From contig CATOJL010000057.1 in the NCBI GenBank assembly GCA_951800155.1, positions 1 through 8,644 on the forward strand: a stretch of 8,644 bases of DNA. Direction: 5' to 3'. Below are positions 1 through 6,281 of this stretch, in pieces. Source of the DNA: an uncultured Bacilli bacterium (GTDB taxonomy: Bacteria > Bacillota_I > Bacilli_A > RF39 > UBA660). Below the pieces are notes generated by a model. That model saw only the letters and a list, made by a program, of their open reading frames with translations, did no database searches and had not been told where the DNA came from. Numbering within the stretch: the stretch's first letter is position 1; the number at the start of each line of letters is the position of its first letter. Made by a program: the position numbers and the translations under genes.

Positions 1-55
1 GATTAACAGCATTCTTTAATTCTCTTTTCATTTTTCTTGTTATTCTTTGTTTCAC
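1..55 (-). CDS. Possible 5' end of a minus-strand gene, cut by the window edge
   Basis: Reading leftward from a GTG at 55-53, 18 codons stay open to the window edge and encode a basic peptide beginning MKQRITRKMKRELKNAVN. An AAAGGTGG ribosome binding site lies at 71-64 on the minus strand, eight bases before the GTG. A TATAAT box lies further upstream at 86-81. The combination of -10 box, ribosome binding site and open frame is the support; 18 codons alone would mean little in such AT-rich DNA. The product cannot be named from this fragment. It would be divergent from the 196-1197 gene. Confidence 0.45.
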   Translation of the reverse strand, partial: MKQRITRKMKRELKNAVN

Positions 56-63
56 TACTACGA

Positions 64-86
64 CCACCTTTATTATAAACATTATA
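64..86 (-). promoter_or_regulatory. -10 box and ribosome binding site for the edge gene
   Basis: On the minus strand a perfect TATAAT (86-81) is followed by AAAGGTGG (71-64). I see no good -35 at the expected distance; the region is a run of Ts. The leader would be short. It is divergent from the promoter at 144-171. Confidence 0.4.
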
Positions 87-143
87 CTAAAAAATGATTG
101 CGAAAAAAATTCATTCTATTTTACTGATTTAGAAAACAAAAAT

Positions 144-190
144 TTGACAAATTGAAAAAAAATGTTAAAATAGCATAGCAACAAGGGGGA
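144..190 (+). promoter_or_regulatory. Sigma-A promoter and ribosome binding site of the 333-residue gene
   Basis: TTGACA at 144-149, a 16-base spacer and TAAAAT at 166-171 form a near-consensus housekeeping promoter. TG at 163-164 adds an extended -10 element. AAGGGGGA at 183-190 is a ribosome binding site five bases before the ATG at 196. The predicted leader is only about 18 bases, leaving no room for a riboswitch. Confidence 0.75.
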
Positions 191-195
191 TTATT

Positions 196-1197
196 ATGAT
201 AGCAATGATGAAAAAAGGAGTAGGAGAGATAGTGGCACCCATAAAAACAGGTTTTTCTCTTAGAAATTTACTCCATTTTGCAAAGGAGAAAATAAAGTCT
301 ATTTTTCAGGAAGTGTGGGAAACACAAAAGGAGTTTGACGAGGAGAGAAAAAGAGTAGATGAGATGGAGGAGAGGATTAATCAAATCGTACAGATGAAGC
401 GAGAGATAGATCGTTCTATACAAACAGTGACTAAAAAGAAAGCAGTGAAGCCCAAAAAAGAGGAATTAACTTCTAGAAAGATTGTATATAAAGAAAAGAC
501 AGATATAAGTCAAAATTTACGTAGGGAGTCAGAAGTTGGAAATGCCATAGCAGTAGTTGAAGGATTACTTAATAAAAGTAAAAATGGGGAGCTCTCTATT
601 CAAAAAGTAGAGGGAAGACAAAGCTTACTGCCAAAAGATTATGGTTCTAAAATGCAGAAAACTTCTTCCTTAGATCCAGTGGTAGAAGAAAATACAGTAG
701 TGAAACCAAAGGAAAATGACTTTTATGAACATTTAGAAAATAAAAAAGAAACAAAGTGTAGTAATAAAGAAGTATCTAAAAAGCCACTTACTGTTTTTGA
801 ATGCATACAAAAGATTAAAATCATAGATAGATATTTACAAAAAAATGAGAATAGTGGGGACTTTAAAATATTGTATTATGCAAAAAAAATGATCGATTTA
901 AGACAAGATTACATTTCTAAAATGAAACAAGCTGTACTTCTTTCTATGTGCCAATTTAATGGGGAATTACGTCAATATATGAATATAATCGTTGGCGAAG
1001 AAATGAATTATGAAGAAGAAGATATAGAAATGATGAATAAAAATTATCTGTTCTTAAGAAATTTATATATACAGTATTTAGCAGAAGAAGAAGTAAGAAT
1101 CGTACTGGCTAGTATAGAAACAAAAGTAAATTTTATCAATAAGAAAGCAATGGAAAAACAAGAAAAAATTTCATTTATCAAAGAGAAAGTGGCCTAA
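196..1197 (+). CDS. Uncharacterised coiled-coil protein, 333 residues
   Basis: I do not recognise this protein. It has no signal peptide and no membrane helix, so it is probably cytoplasmic. Residues about 28-78 form a highly charged helix with heptad-like spacing (KEKIKSIFQEVW, then EERINQIVQMKRE), probably a coiled coil. Residues about 80-195 are Lys/Glu/Ser-rich and low in hydrophobics, likely a flexible linker. Residues about 198-330 are a second mostly helical region (VFECIQKIKIIDRYL, YYAKKMIDLRQDYI, FLRNLYIQYLAEEE). The start at 196 fits the ribosome binding site; Mets at codons 4 and 5 are less well placed. It has its own near-consensus promoter and its own terminator, so it appears to be a single-gene unit. 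A scaffold, cytoskeletal or adaptor role is possible, but nothing in the sequence proves it. No catalytic motif is visible. Confidence 0.85.
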   Translation: MIAMMKKGVGEIVAPIKTGFSLRNLLHFAKEKIKSIFQEVWETQKEFDEERKRVDEMEERINQIVQMKREIDRSIQTVTKKKAVKPKKEELTSRKIVYKEKTDISQNLRRESEVGNAIAVVEGLLNKSKNGELSIQKVEGRQSLLPKDYGSKMQKTSSLDPVVEENTVVKPKENDFYEHLENKKETKCSNKEVSKKPLTVFECIQKIKIIDRYLQKNENSGDFKILYYAKKMIDLRQDYISKMKQAVLLSMCQFNGELRQYMNIIVGEEMNYEEEDIEMMNKNYLFLRNLYIQYLAEEEVRIVLASIETKVNFINKKAMEKQEKISFIKEKVA

Positions 1198-1219
1198 AAT
1201 AGATTTTCTCTTTCTTTTT
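1180..1219 (+). terminator. Rho-independent terminator overlapping the end of the 333-residue gene
   Basis: AAAGAGAAA at 1180-1188 pairs with TTTCTCTTT at 1205-1213, extended inward by a G-U and a T-A pair, and is followed by CTTTTT. The left arm lies within the last codons of the gene. The stem is AT-rich, so termination may be partial. Confidence 0.5.
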
Positions 1220-1221
1220 GT

Positions 1222-1275
1222 TTGACTTTTAAAAGGCTTTATTATAAAATTTTTATTGAAATATAGAAAAGGTGG
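1222..1275 (+). promoter_or_regulatory. Sigma-A promoter and ribosome binding site of the hydrogenase
   Basis: TTGACT at 1222-1227, a 17-base spacer and TAAAAT at 1245-1250. AAAGGTGG at 1268-1275 lies six bases before a TTG at 1282. This ribosome binding site decides the start: no in-frame ATG lies nearby, and the TTG start keeps the whole ferredoxin domain. Confidence 0.7.
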
Positions 1276-1281
1276 TTTGTT

Positions 1282-2658
1282 TTGAGTATACATGAAAATA
1301 GTGATGTGAGGGTTCCTATCAATTCTGATAGTGTATCCATTCAAAGAGAGGACGCTAAATGTATTTTGTGCGGAAATTGTAGAAGTGTTTGTAAGTATTC
1401 CCAAGGTGTATATGGAAAGTATGATTTGACAGAAACAGGGGATTATGCGATTTGCATTGATTGTGGACAATGTGCGAATGTTTGTCCTACAGGAGCGATT
1501 TGTGAAGTTAAAGATTATTTAGAACTTAAAAAAATGATTCGAAATCCTGAATATACATTTATATTTGAAACAGCGCCTTCCGTTCGAGTAGCTCTTGGCG
1601 AAGAATTTGGAATGGAGGTAGGAAGCTTTGCAGAAGGGCAAATGGTTTCAGCCCTACGAAAATTGGGAGCGAACTATGTTCTAGATACAGTTGCAGGTGC
1701 CGATTTAACAATTATGGAAGAAGCCAATGAACTTTTAGAGAGAATGGAGAATGAGGAGAACCTTCCTATGTTCACATCTTGCTGTCCTGCTTGGGTTAAA
1801 TTTGCAGAGATTTTTTATCCTGAAATTTTACCGAATTTATCTACTTGTAAAAGTCCTATTTTAATGGAAGGTGCTTTAATAAAAACTTATTTTGCCCAAC
1901 AATTAAATCTTGATCCTACAAAAATCAAACATATAGCAGTAACTCCTTGTACGGCAAAAAAGGCAGAAATAAAAAGAGAAGAGAGAAAAAATTCTGTAAA
2001 TGAACAGCCAGAACTTTTAGATGTTGATTTTGTGATTACAACACGTGAACTAGCAAGTTGGATTCGGGAAGAAAAAATAGATTTTCTTTCTTTAGAAGAA
2101 TCAAAATATGACTCTCTTTTAGGAGAGGCAACAGGGGCAGGACTCATCTTTGGTTCAACGGGTGGTGTTATGGAGGCAGCAATTCGAACCGCTTATTTTT
2201 ATGTAACAGGAGAAAAGTTAGAGCAAATTGAATTCCAAAATCTTCGTGGATTTGATGGAATAAAAGAAGCAAAAGTTATGCTTGGTGATTTAGAATTGTC
2301 TGTTGCTGTTGTAACAGGGACAAGCAATGTCCATAAATTTTTAGAACTAGCGAAAAATGGAGAGAAGAGGTACGACTTTGTAGAAGTGATGGCTTGTATG
2401 GGTGGTTGTATTGCTGGAGGAGGGCAACCTCGAATAAAAGACCCGATGTCGATGGAAGAAAAAGAAAAAAGAAGCGCTGCTTTATATAGGAAAGATAAGA
2501 GTTTAGAAAAACGATGCAGTTATGAGAATAGTGAAATTCAGCAGTTATACAATACATATTTAAGAAAACCGGGGAGTCCTTTAGCGCACAAATTATTACA
2601 TACATCCTATACTTCTAAAAAGGAACTTTTACATAAGGGTGTAAAAGTGAACAATTAA
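1282..2658 (+). CDS. [FeFe]-hydrogenase, short form with a two-cluster ferredoxin domain
   Basis: Catalyses reversible proton reduction to H2 and probably takes electrons from reduced ferredoxin in the cytoplasm. Residues 27-68 carry two [4Fe-4S] motifs (C27, C30, C33, C37 and C58, C61, C64, C68). The H-cluster domain has all three signatures: TSCCPAW (165-171), TPCTAKKAE (221-229) and EVMACMGGCIAGGGQP (368-383). C168, C223, C372 and C376 are the expected cluster ligands, C167 the proton-relay cysteine and K226 the conserved lysine. A small-subunit-like tail (LYNTYLRKPGSPLAHKLLH) ends the protein. At 458 residues it lacks the extra N-terminal Fe-S domains of CpI-type enzymes. Ala in CPAW and Thr in TPC differ from the usual CPGW and MPC, which suggests a Group B (M2-like) enzyme whose physiological role is poorly known; that subgroup call is inference. 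Translation starts at TTG. No maturase or partner-subunit gene is nearby. Confidence 0.95.
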   Translation: MSIHENSDVRVPINSDSVSIQREDAKCILCGNCRSVCKYSQGVYGKYDLTETGDYAICIDCGQCANVCPTGAICEVKDYLELKKMIRNPEYTFIFETAPSVRVALGEEFGMEVGSFAEGQMVSALRKLGANYVLDTVAGADLTIMEEANELLERMENEENLPMFTSCCPAWVKFAEIFYPEILPNLSTCKSPILMEGALIKTYFAQQLNLDPTKIKHIAVTPCTAKKAEIKREERKNSVNEQPELLDVDFVITTRELASWIREEKIDFLSLEESKYDSLLGEATGAGLIFGSTGGVMEAAIRTAYFYVTGEKLEQIEFQNLRGFDGIKEAKVMLGDLELSVAVVTGTSNVHKFLELAKNGEKRYDFVEVMACMGGCIAGGGQPRIKDPMSMEEKEKRSAALYRKDKSLEKRCSYENSEIQQLYNTYLRKPGSPLAHKLLHTSYTSKKELLHKGVKVNN

Positions 2659-2670
2659 GAATGACACGAG

Positions 2671-2721
2671 TTGCTAAACTTTTAAAATAGGAGTATACTA
2701 TTGAATAGAAAAAAGAGGAGG
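2671..2721 (+). promoter_or_regulatory. Promoter and ribosome binding site of the 43-residue microprotein
   Basis: TTGCTA at 2671-2676, a 17-base spacer and TATACT at 2694-2699, then a strong AGAGGAGG at 2714-2721, five bases before the ATG. I see no convincing terminator after the hydrogenase, so read-through from it could also transcribe this small gene. Confidence 0.65.
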
Positions 2722-2726
2722 AAAAT

Positions 2727-2858
2727 ATGGCAAATAAGAAAAAGAAATTTATTATTGGCGGAATTGTAACTGCATTAGGTGCAACCGCAGGAGCAGTACT
2801 TTTATCAAAAAAGAAAAAAGCAAAATGCCAATGTAAAAAGGAAGAGAAAGAAAATTAA
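2727..2858 (+). CDS. Lys-rich single-helix membrane microprotein, 43 residues
   Basis: The sequence starts MANKKKKFIIGG and has one hydrophobic stretch at about residues 8-26 rich in Gly, Ala, Val and Leu, ending at KKKK. The tail is short and charged, with a Cys-Gln-Cys pair at residues 34-36 and KKEEKEN at the end. Lysine clusters on both sides of the helix suggest a small membrane-anchored protein resembling YtxH-type N-termini, although it lacks the long coiled tail of that family. Support for a real gene is strong for its size: its own promoter, an excellent ribosome binding site with correct spacing, and a good terminator four bases after the stop. The function is unknown. The CxC could bind a metal or be redox active, but two cysteines alone do not show that. 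Confidence 0.75.
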   Translation: MANKKKKFIIGGIVTALGATAGAVLLSKKKKAKCQCKKEEKEN

Positions 2859-2861
2859 GAG

Positions 2862-2883
2862 AAAGAGGGGTATCCCTCTTTTT
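2862..2883 (+). terminator. Rho-independent terminator after the microprotein gene
   Basis: AAAGAGGG (2862-2869), loop GTAT, CCCTCTTT (2874-2881), ending in five Ts (2879-2883). This is one of the clearest terminators in the window. The -35 box of the next gene starts inside its T-tract. Confidence 0.85.
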
Positions 2884-2928
2884 GCATTCCTAAGAAAGAT
2901 ATGTTATACTATACCAAAAATTAGGAGG
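2882..2928 (+). promoter_or_regulatory. Extended -10 promoter and ribosome binding site of the 528-residue gene
   Basis: TTGCAT at 2882-2887, a 17-base spacer and TATACT at 2905-2910, with TG at 2902-2903 giving an extended -10. A consensus AGGAGG at 2923-2928 lies five bases before the ATG at 2934. Confidence 0.75.
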
Positions 2929-2933
2929 TTTTT

Positions 2934-4520
2934 ATGAAAAAAAATTTGATTAAATTAGGAATTGTTCTGTTAGTTGCTATTGTTACTTTTTATTTTTTAT
3001 TACCACCACTTCATGTATCATCTCCTATGTTTTGGGTGTATGTTCTTTTCCTATTGGGACTTTATTTATGCCTTATTTCCTTTACGATCGATAAAAAAGG
3101 GGACATTTTCCTTTCCAGAAATAAACCTAAAAAAATGTTACCTACATTATGGGGTGTTTACTTTCTTGTTCTTCTTTTTCCTTTTCTTCTATTATTGATT
3201 GGTTCGCCTCTTTTTCATGCGAAATCCTATGCAAATCGCATTGTGATTGAGAATGCTGACTTTAAGAAAGATATTGATGCAGTTGATTTTAGTACACTTC
3301 CTCTATTGGATAAGGATTCTTCTATGAAACTAGGGGATCGCGTAATGGGACAAATGCCTGATTTAGTTTCCCAATTTACTGTGTCAAAACTTTATACACA
3401 AATTAATTATAAGGATGAGATTGTTCGTGTAACCCCACTTGAATATGCGAGCGTAATTAAATATTTTACAAATCATAAAGAAGGGATAAAGGGATATATT
3501 GTTGTCAATTCGGTTACTGGAAAGGCGAATTTAGTCAAACTAGATAAAGGAATGCAATATATGCCAAGTGCTATTTTTAGTAAAGATTTGTATCGCCATT
3601 TACGTTTTTCCTATCCAACAAAAATTTTTGGGTCGGCTTCTTTTGAAATTGATAATAATGGCAAACCATACTGGATTGTTCCTACGTATAAATATACATT
3701 GATTGGATTAAAAAAAGAAGTAACAGGGGTCGTTATTTTAGACCCAGTTACAGGAGAAAGTAAATTTTATAAAGTAAAAGATGTACCAACATGGGTAGAT
3801 CATGTCTACCCAGCGGATTTAATTATGGAACAAGTGGATAACCATGGACTCTACCAAAGTGGTTTCTTGAATTCTCTTTTTGGTCAGAAGGGAGTCACAA
3901 TGACAACGGAAGGGTATAATTATACAGTGCAAGGAGATGATGTTTATCTTTACACTGGCATTACTTCTGTTACAAATGATGAATCTATTTTAGGTTTTAT
4001 TATGAGTAATTTAAGGACAAAAGAAACAAAATTTTATCGTGCAAGTGGAGCGAAAGAAGAATCAGCTCGTTTGAGTGCTGAGGGAGAAGTGCAACAAATG
4101 TCCTATACATCGACTTTCCCATTATTGATTAATTTGAATGAAAAGCCAACTTATTTTTTATCTTTAAAAGATAATGCAGGACTTGTGAAAATGTATGCGT
4201 TTGTCGATGTGGAAGATTACCAAAATGTAGTGGTAACGGATGCATCTTTGGGAATCGAAGAGGCAGCCAACAATTATTTAAAAGATGCTCCTTTCATAAG
4301 TAAGAATGATGAGGAGATCACCATAACCATTCAGGAAATAAAAACTGCTATTTTAGATGGACTTACTTTCTATTATTTGATTGATACAGAAGAAAATCGG
4401 TATAAAGTTTCTATAAAAATGGCTCCAAATACTTTACCTTTTCTAAGAGAAGGGGAGGAGATAAAAATTTCTTATCGTATGGGGGATATTCGAGAAATTA
4501 CGAAAATACATGGAGATTAA
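2934..4520 (+). CDS. Uncharacterised membrane protein with a large extracytoplasmic PepSY-like repeat region
   Basis: Three membrane helices lie at about residues 6-24, 31-51 and 70-91. The loop between helices 2 and 3 is Lys/Arg-rich (DKKGDIFLSRNKPKK), so by the positive-inside rule the remaining ~435 residues are outside the membrane. That part contains repeated units of the form [Y or V]-x-G-hydrophobic-TG-[K/E]: around 187-203 (GYIVVNSVTGKANLVKL), 265-281 (GVVILDPVTGESKFYKV) and 354-369 (GFIMSNLRTKETKFYR), with a weaker fourth at about 400-432. The second unit is preceded by GKPYWIVP. This resembles PepSY-type folds. The last ~70 residues look like a small beta domain, possibly an OB fold. 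The segment PTWVDHVYPADLIMEQ recalls a conserved uncharacterised Bacillota family that I believe is sometimes labelled CvpA-like; I recall this from memory and have not verified it. No enzyme motif is evident, and a role in the cell envelope is inference from topology. Confidence 0.85.
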   Translation: MKKNLIKLGIVLLVAIVTFYFLLPPLHVSSPMFWVYVLFLLGLYLCLISFTIDKKGDIFLSRNKPKKMLPTLWGVYFLVLLFPFLLLLIGSPLFHAKSYANRIVIENADFKKDIDAVDFSTLPLLDKDSSMKLGDRVMGQMPDLVSQFTVSKLYTQINYKDEIVRVTPLEYASVIKYFTNHKEGIKGYIVVNSVTGKANLVKLDKGMQYMPSAIFSKDLYRHLRFSYPTKIFGSASFEIDNNGKPYWIVPTYKYTLIGLKKEVTGVVILDPVTGESKFYKVKDVPTWVDHVYPADLIMEQVDNHGLYQSGFLNSLFGQKGVTMTTEGYNYTVQGDDVYLYTGITSVTNDESILGFIMSNLRTKETKFYRASGAKEESARLSAEGEVQQMSYTSTFPLLINLNEKPTYFLSLKDNAGLVKMYAFVDVEDYQNVVVTDASLGIEEAANNYLKDAPFISKNDEEITITIQEIKTAILDGLTFYYLIDTEENRYKVSIKMAPNTLPFLREGEEIKISYRMGDIREITKIHGD

Positions 4521-4548
4521 AAGAATGTATAGAGCTTCTTTTCTTTCT
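4519..4548 (+). terminator. Weak hairpin overlapping the stop codon of the 528-residue gene
   Basis: AAAAGAA (4519-4525) pairs with TTCTTTT (4536-4542), followed by a pyrimidine-rich run CTTTCTTTT. The left arm starts in the TAA stop. The stem has a single G-C pair, so it is a weak candidate on its own. Confidence 0.35.
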
Positions 4549-4555
4549 TTTCAAA

Positions 4556-4582
4556 AAAACATCTATTTTATTTAGATGTTTT
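4556..4582. terminator. Bidirectional terminator between the 528-residue gene and sigG
   Basis: AAAACATCTA (4556-4565) and TAGATGTTTT (4573-4582) form a 10-base-pair stem with a 7-base loop between two convergent genes. On the minus strand the stem runs into seven Ts, a strong terminator for sigG whose stop codon overlaps the stem. On the plus strand the T-run is only four long and is part of the stem, so it is weaker there. Confidence 0.7.
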
Positions 4583-5357
4583 ATGAAATGTTTTTCTTTA
4601 TTTTATCTAACCCTGCTTTTTCTAATCTAGAAATTTGAGCCTGACTAATTCCAATTTCATCAGCTAGTTCAAGTTGTGTTTTTCCAACAAAATAGCGAGA
4701 GAGTAAGATGTATCTTTCTTTTTCTTTCAACTCTTTTATTGCATCTTTTAAGGCAATTCTTACCTCTAGAGGGTATAGAGAATCTTTTTTATCGCCAATC
4801 TGATCTGCTAAATAAATGGTATCGCCACCATCATTATAAATGGGTTCAAACATACTAATTGTATCTTTGGTGGAATCAAGAGCATTGGCAACTTCAAACT
4901 CTGTAATCTCTAGTTTGTCAGCAATTTCTTTTATAGTTGGTTCTTTTCCGTGTTGATTTGTTAGTTCTTCTTTTAATTTTAGGGCTTTGTAGGCTGTATC
5001 TTTCACACTTCTTGCCACACGAATGGAACTATTATCCCGAAGATGTCTTCTAATTTCTCCTAAAATCATAGGTACTGCATAGGTTGAAAATTTAACCTCA
5101 TGGGAAAGATCAAAATTTTCAATCGCCTTAATAAGACCAATACAACCCACTTGAAATAAGTCATCCATATTGTCACATCGATTGTTGTATTTTTTTAAAA
5201 TAGATAAAACAAGTTTTAAGTTTCCATTGATTAGTTCTTCTTTAGCGTTTTCCTCCCCATTTTGATATTTTTTAAATAATTCCATCATTTCTTCATTCGT
5301 TAAAACTTTAATATTCGCAGTATTCACGCCACAAATTTCTACTTTATGACGTGCCAT
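4581..5357 (-). CDS. sigG: RNA polymerase sporulation sigma factor SigG
   Basis: Directs RNA polymerase to late forespore genes after engulfment. The protein has the usual length (258 residues; 260 in Bacillus subtilis) and the N-terminal signature KVEICGVNT. Region 2 contains DDLFQVGCIGLIKAIENFDL and KFSTYAVPMILGEIRR; region 3 follows at about 115-180; region 4 carries the -35-binding helix-turn-helix ELADEIGISQAQISRLEKA near the C-terminus. FEPIYNDGGDTIY is also typical of SigG rather than SigF. Asn44 aligns with Asn45 of the B. subtilis protein, which is reported to be needed for binding of the anti-sigma factor CsfB/Gin. The ATG follows AAAGGAGA at 5370-5363. In many spore formers sigG lies directly after sigE and near ylmC; here it is alone, on the opposite strand to its neighbours, and spoIIGA-sigE is not in view. 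Confidence 0.97.
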   Translation of the reverse strand: MARHKVEICGVNTANIKVLTNEEMMELFKKYQNGEENAKEELINGNLKLVLSILKKYNNRCDNMDDLFQVGCIGLIKAIENFDLSHEVKFSTYAVPMILGEIRRHLRDNSSIRVARSVKDTAYKALKLKEELTNQHGKEPTIKEIADKLEITEFEVANALDSTKDTISMFEPIYNDGGDTIYLADQIGDKKDSLYPLEVRIALKDAIKELKEKERYILLSRYFVGKTQLELADEIGISQAQISRLEKAGLDKIKKNIS

Positions 5358-5376
5358 AAATATCTCCTTTCTTTTC

Positions 5377-5405
5377 TATATTGATGAGAGAAAAGAAAAA
5401 TATAC
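5377..5405 (-). promoter_or_regulatory. Sigma-G-type promoter upstream of sigG
   Basis: On the minus strand GTATA (5405-5401), a 17-base spacer and CAATATA (5383-5377) match the sigma-G consensus (GHATR, 17-18 bases, CATWHTA) with one mismatch in the -10. The -35 would also suit sigma-F, but the GG expected in a sigma-F -10 is absent. The AAAGGAGA ribosome binding site follows at 5370-5363. No good sigma-A promoter is visible on this strand here. This fits positive autoregulation as in B. subtilis. Confidence 0.6.
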
Positions 5406-5432
5406 AAAAAAATTAGGAAAGGAAGTTTATGT

Positions 5433-6215
5433 ATGAATTTGTATGATGGTTTAAATCAAATGATGACTTACATTGAAGAACATATGGAAGAAAAGATAGA
5501 AATGTGTATTTTGGCTAAGTTCTTAGGATGTAGTGCTTATACGATGCAACGTATTTTTTCTATGATGACAGGTTTTACGATTATTGATTACATTCGAAGA
5601 AGGCGCATGTCTTTGGCTGTTTTAAAATTAAAAGAGGGTAGGTCAGTACTTGAAGTTGCTCTTTTTTGTGGTTATTCTTCTAGCGAGGCCTTTTCGAGAA
5701 AATTTTACTCGATTTATAACATACATCCTAGGGAGGTAAAAAAGAAAAAAATAGAATTTACATTTCAACCCATTTTAGAGTTTGAAGGACAAGCTTATGA
5801 TCATTCGATTACTTATCGAATAGAGGAGAGGGATGAAAAGCTATTTTATGGAGAATATAGGGATATTGAGGGAACGATTCCAAAGAAAGCCGAAACTTTT
5901 TGGAAGGAAATGAAAGAAAAATATCCATCTCTTACTGCAGATTTACCTCGTTATGCTGTTATAGAAGAAAAAGAAAAATGTACGCGTTACTGGATTCTTG
6001 TAAAACAAGGGTGTAAGACATTGAATGCATTGTTTCTACCTAGAGGAAAATGGCTTGTTTTTAAAGGGGAAAGCTTTAGGGGAGAAGAAATAGCAAATTT
6101 ATGTATTAAAATATATAATACCTATTTAAAAGCAATTCCTTATCAAAGAGATAGGAAATATACATTAGAACTTTATTATGAAGACTATATGGAATTATGG
6201 GTTTTAATTCACTGA
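5433..6215 (+). CDS. AraC-family regulator with C-terminal GyrI-like effector domain
   Basis: A DNA-binding transcriptional regulator, 260 residues. Residues about 8-105 form the two helix-turn-helix units of the AraC family: the first around LAKFLGCSAYTMQRIFS (28-43), the linker helix through IDYIRRRRMSLAVLKL, and the second around VLEVALFCGYSSSEAFSRKF (72-91), ending at the usual HPREVKK. Residues about 122-260 resemble the GyrI-like (AraC effector-binding) domain, with ITYRIEERDEKLFYGEY, LPRGKWLVFKGE and the typical closing strand MELWVLIH. Such proteins (compare Rob and SoxS-linked families) often sense small amphipathic or cationic compounds; the ligand here is unknown. GGAAG at 5421-5425 lies seven bases before the ATG. 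It is divergent from sigG across 75 bases. It may control itself or the downstream transglutaminase-like gene, but a terminator separates the two. I could not find a convincing promoter. Confidence 0.92.
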   Translation: MNLYDGLNQMMTYIEEHMEEKIEMCILAKFLGCSAYTMQRIFSMMTGFTIIDYIRRRRMSLAVLKLKEGRSVLEVALFCGYSSSEAFSRKFYSIYNIHPREVKKKKIEFTFQPILEFEGQAYDHSITYRIEERDEKLFYGEYRDIEGTIPKKAETFWKEMKEKYPSLTADLPRYAVIEEKEKCTRYWILVKQGCKTLNALFLPRGKWLVFKGESFRGEEIANLCIKIYNTYLKAIPYQRDRKYTLELYYEDYMELWVLIH

Positions 6216-6246
6216 TAAAATAGGTATTCGATTTATCAAGTTTTTT
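6213..6246 (+). terminator. Rho-independent terminator overlapping the stop of the AraC-family gene
   Basis: TGATAAA (6213-6219), which includes the TGA stop, pairs with TTTATCA (6232-6238), followed by AG and six Ts. The stem is short (7 base pairs) with a 12-base loop. Confidence 0.5.
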
Positions 6247-6260
6247 GTGATTTTTTCTCT

Positions 6261-6276
6261 TATACTAAGAAAGGTG
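6261..6276 (+). promoter_or_regulatory. -10-like box and ribosome binding site of the transglutaminase-like gene
   Basis: TATACT at 6261-6266 is a good -10 box, but no -35 or extended -10 accompanies it at a usable distance. AAAGGTG at 6270-6276 is a ribosome binding site five bases before the ATG at 6282. Such a promoter might need an activator or another sigma factor. Confidence 0.35.
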
Positions 6277-6281
6277 ATAGT

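Noticed and set aside
1171..1470. Minus-strand ORF of 99 codons
   Set aside because: It overlaps the promoter and ferredoxin-domain start of the hydrogenase, has no recognisable domain, and its frame is a shadow of the real gene.
1887..2605. Two minus-strand ORFs inside the hydrogenase gene (1887-2147 and 2276-2605), one with a short Gln run
   Set aside because: They lie wholly within a gene with unmistakable conserved motifs and encode low-complexity shadow sequence.
2669..2685. Small hairpin AGTT/AACT after the hydrogenase
   Set aside because: Four base pairs with only a short T-run is too weak to call a terminator.
2974..3198. Plus-strand 74-codon ORF rich in Phe and Leu
   Set aside because: It is the shifted frame of the three membrane helices of the 528-residue protein; T-rich DNA gives hydrophobic shadow peptides.
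4676..4858. Plus-strand 60-codon ORF antisense to sigG
   Set aside because: It lies entirely within the sigG coding sequence, has no ribosome binding site of note and no recognisable domain.
5381..5406. TTGATG and TATACA as a sigma-A promoter for the AraC-family gene
   Set aside because: The spacer would be only 14 bases, too short for a normal promoter.
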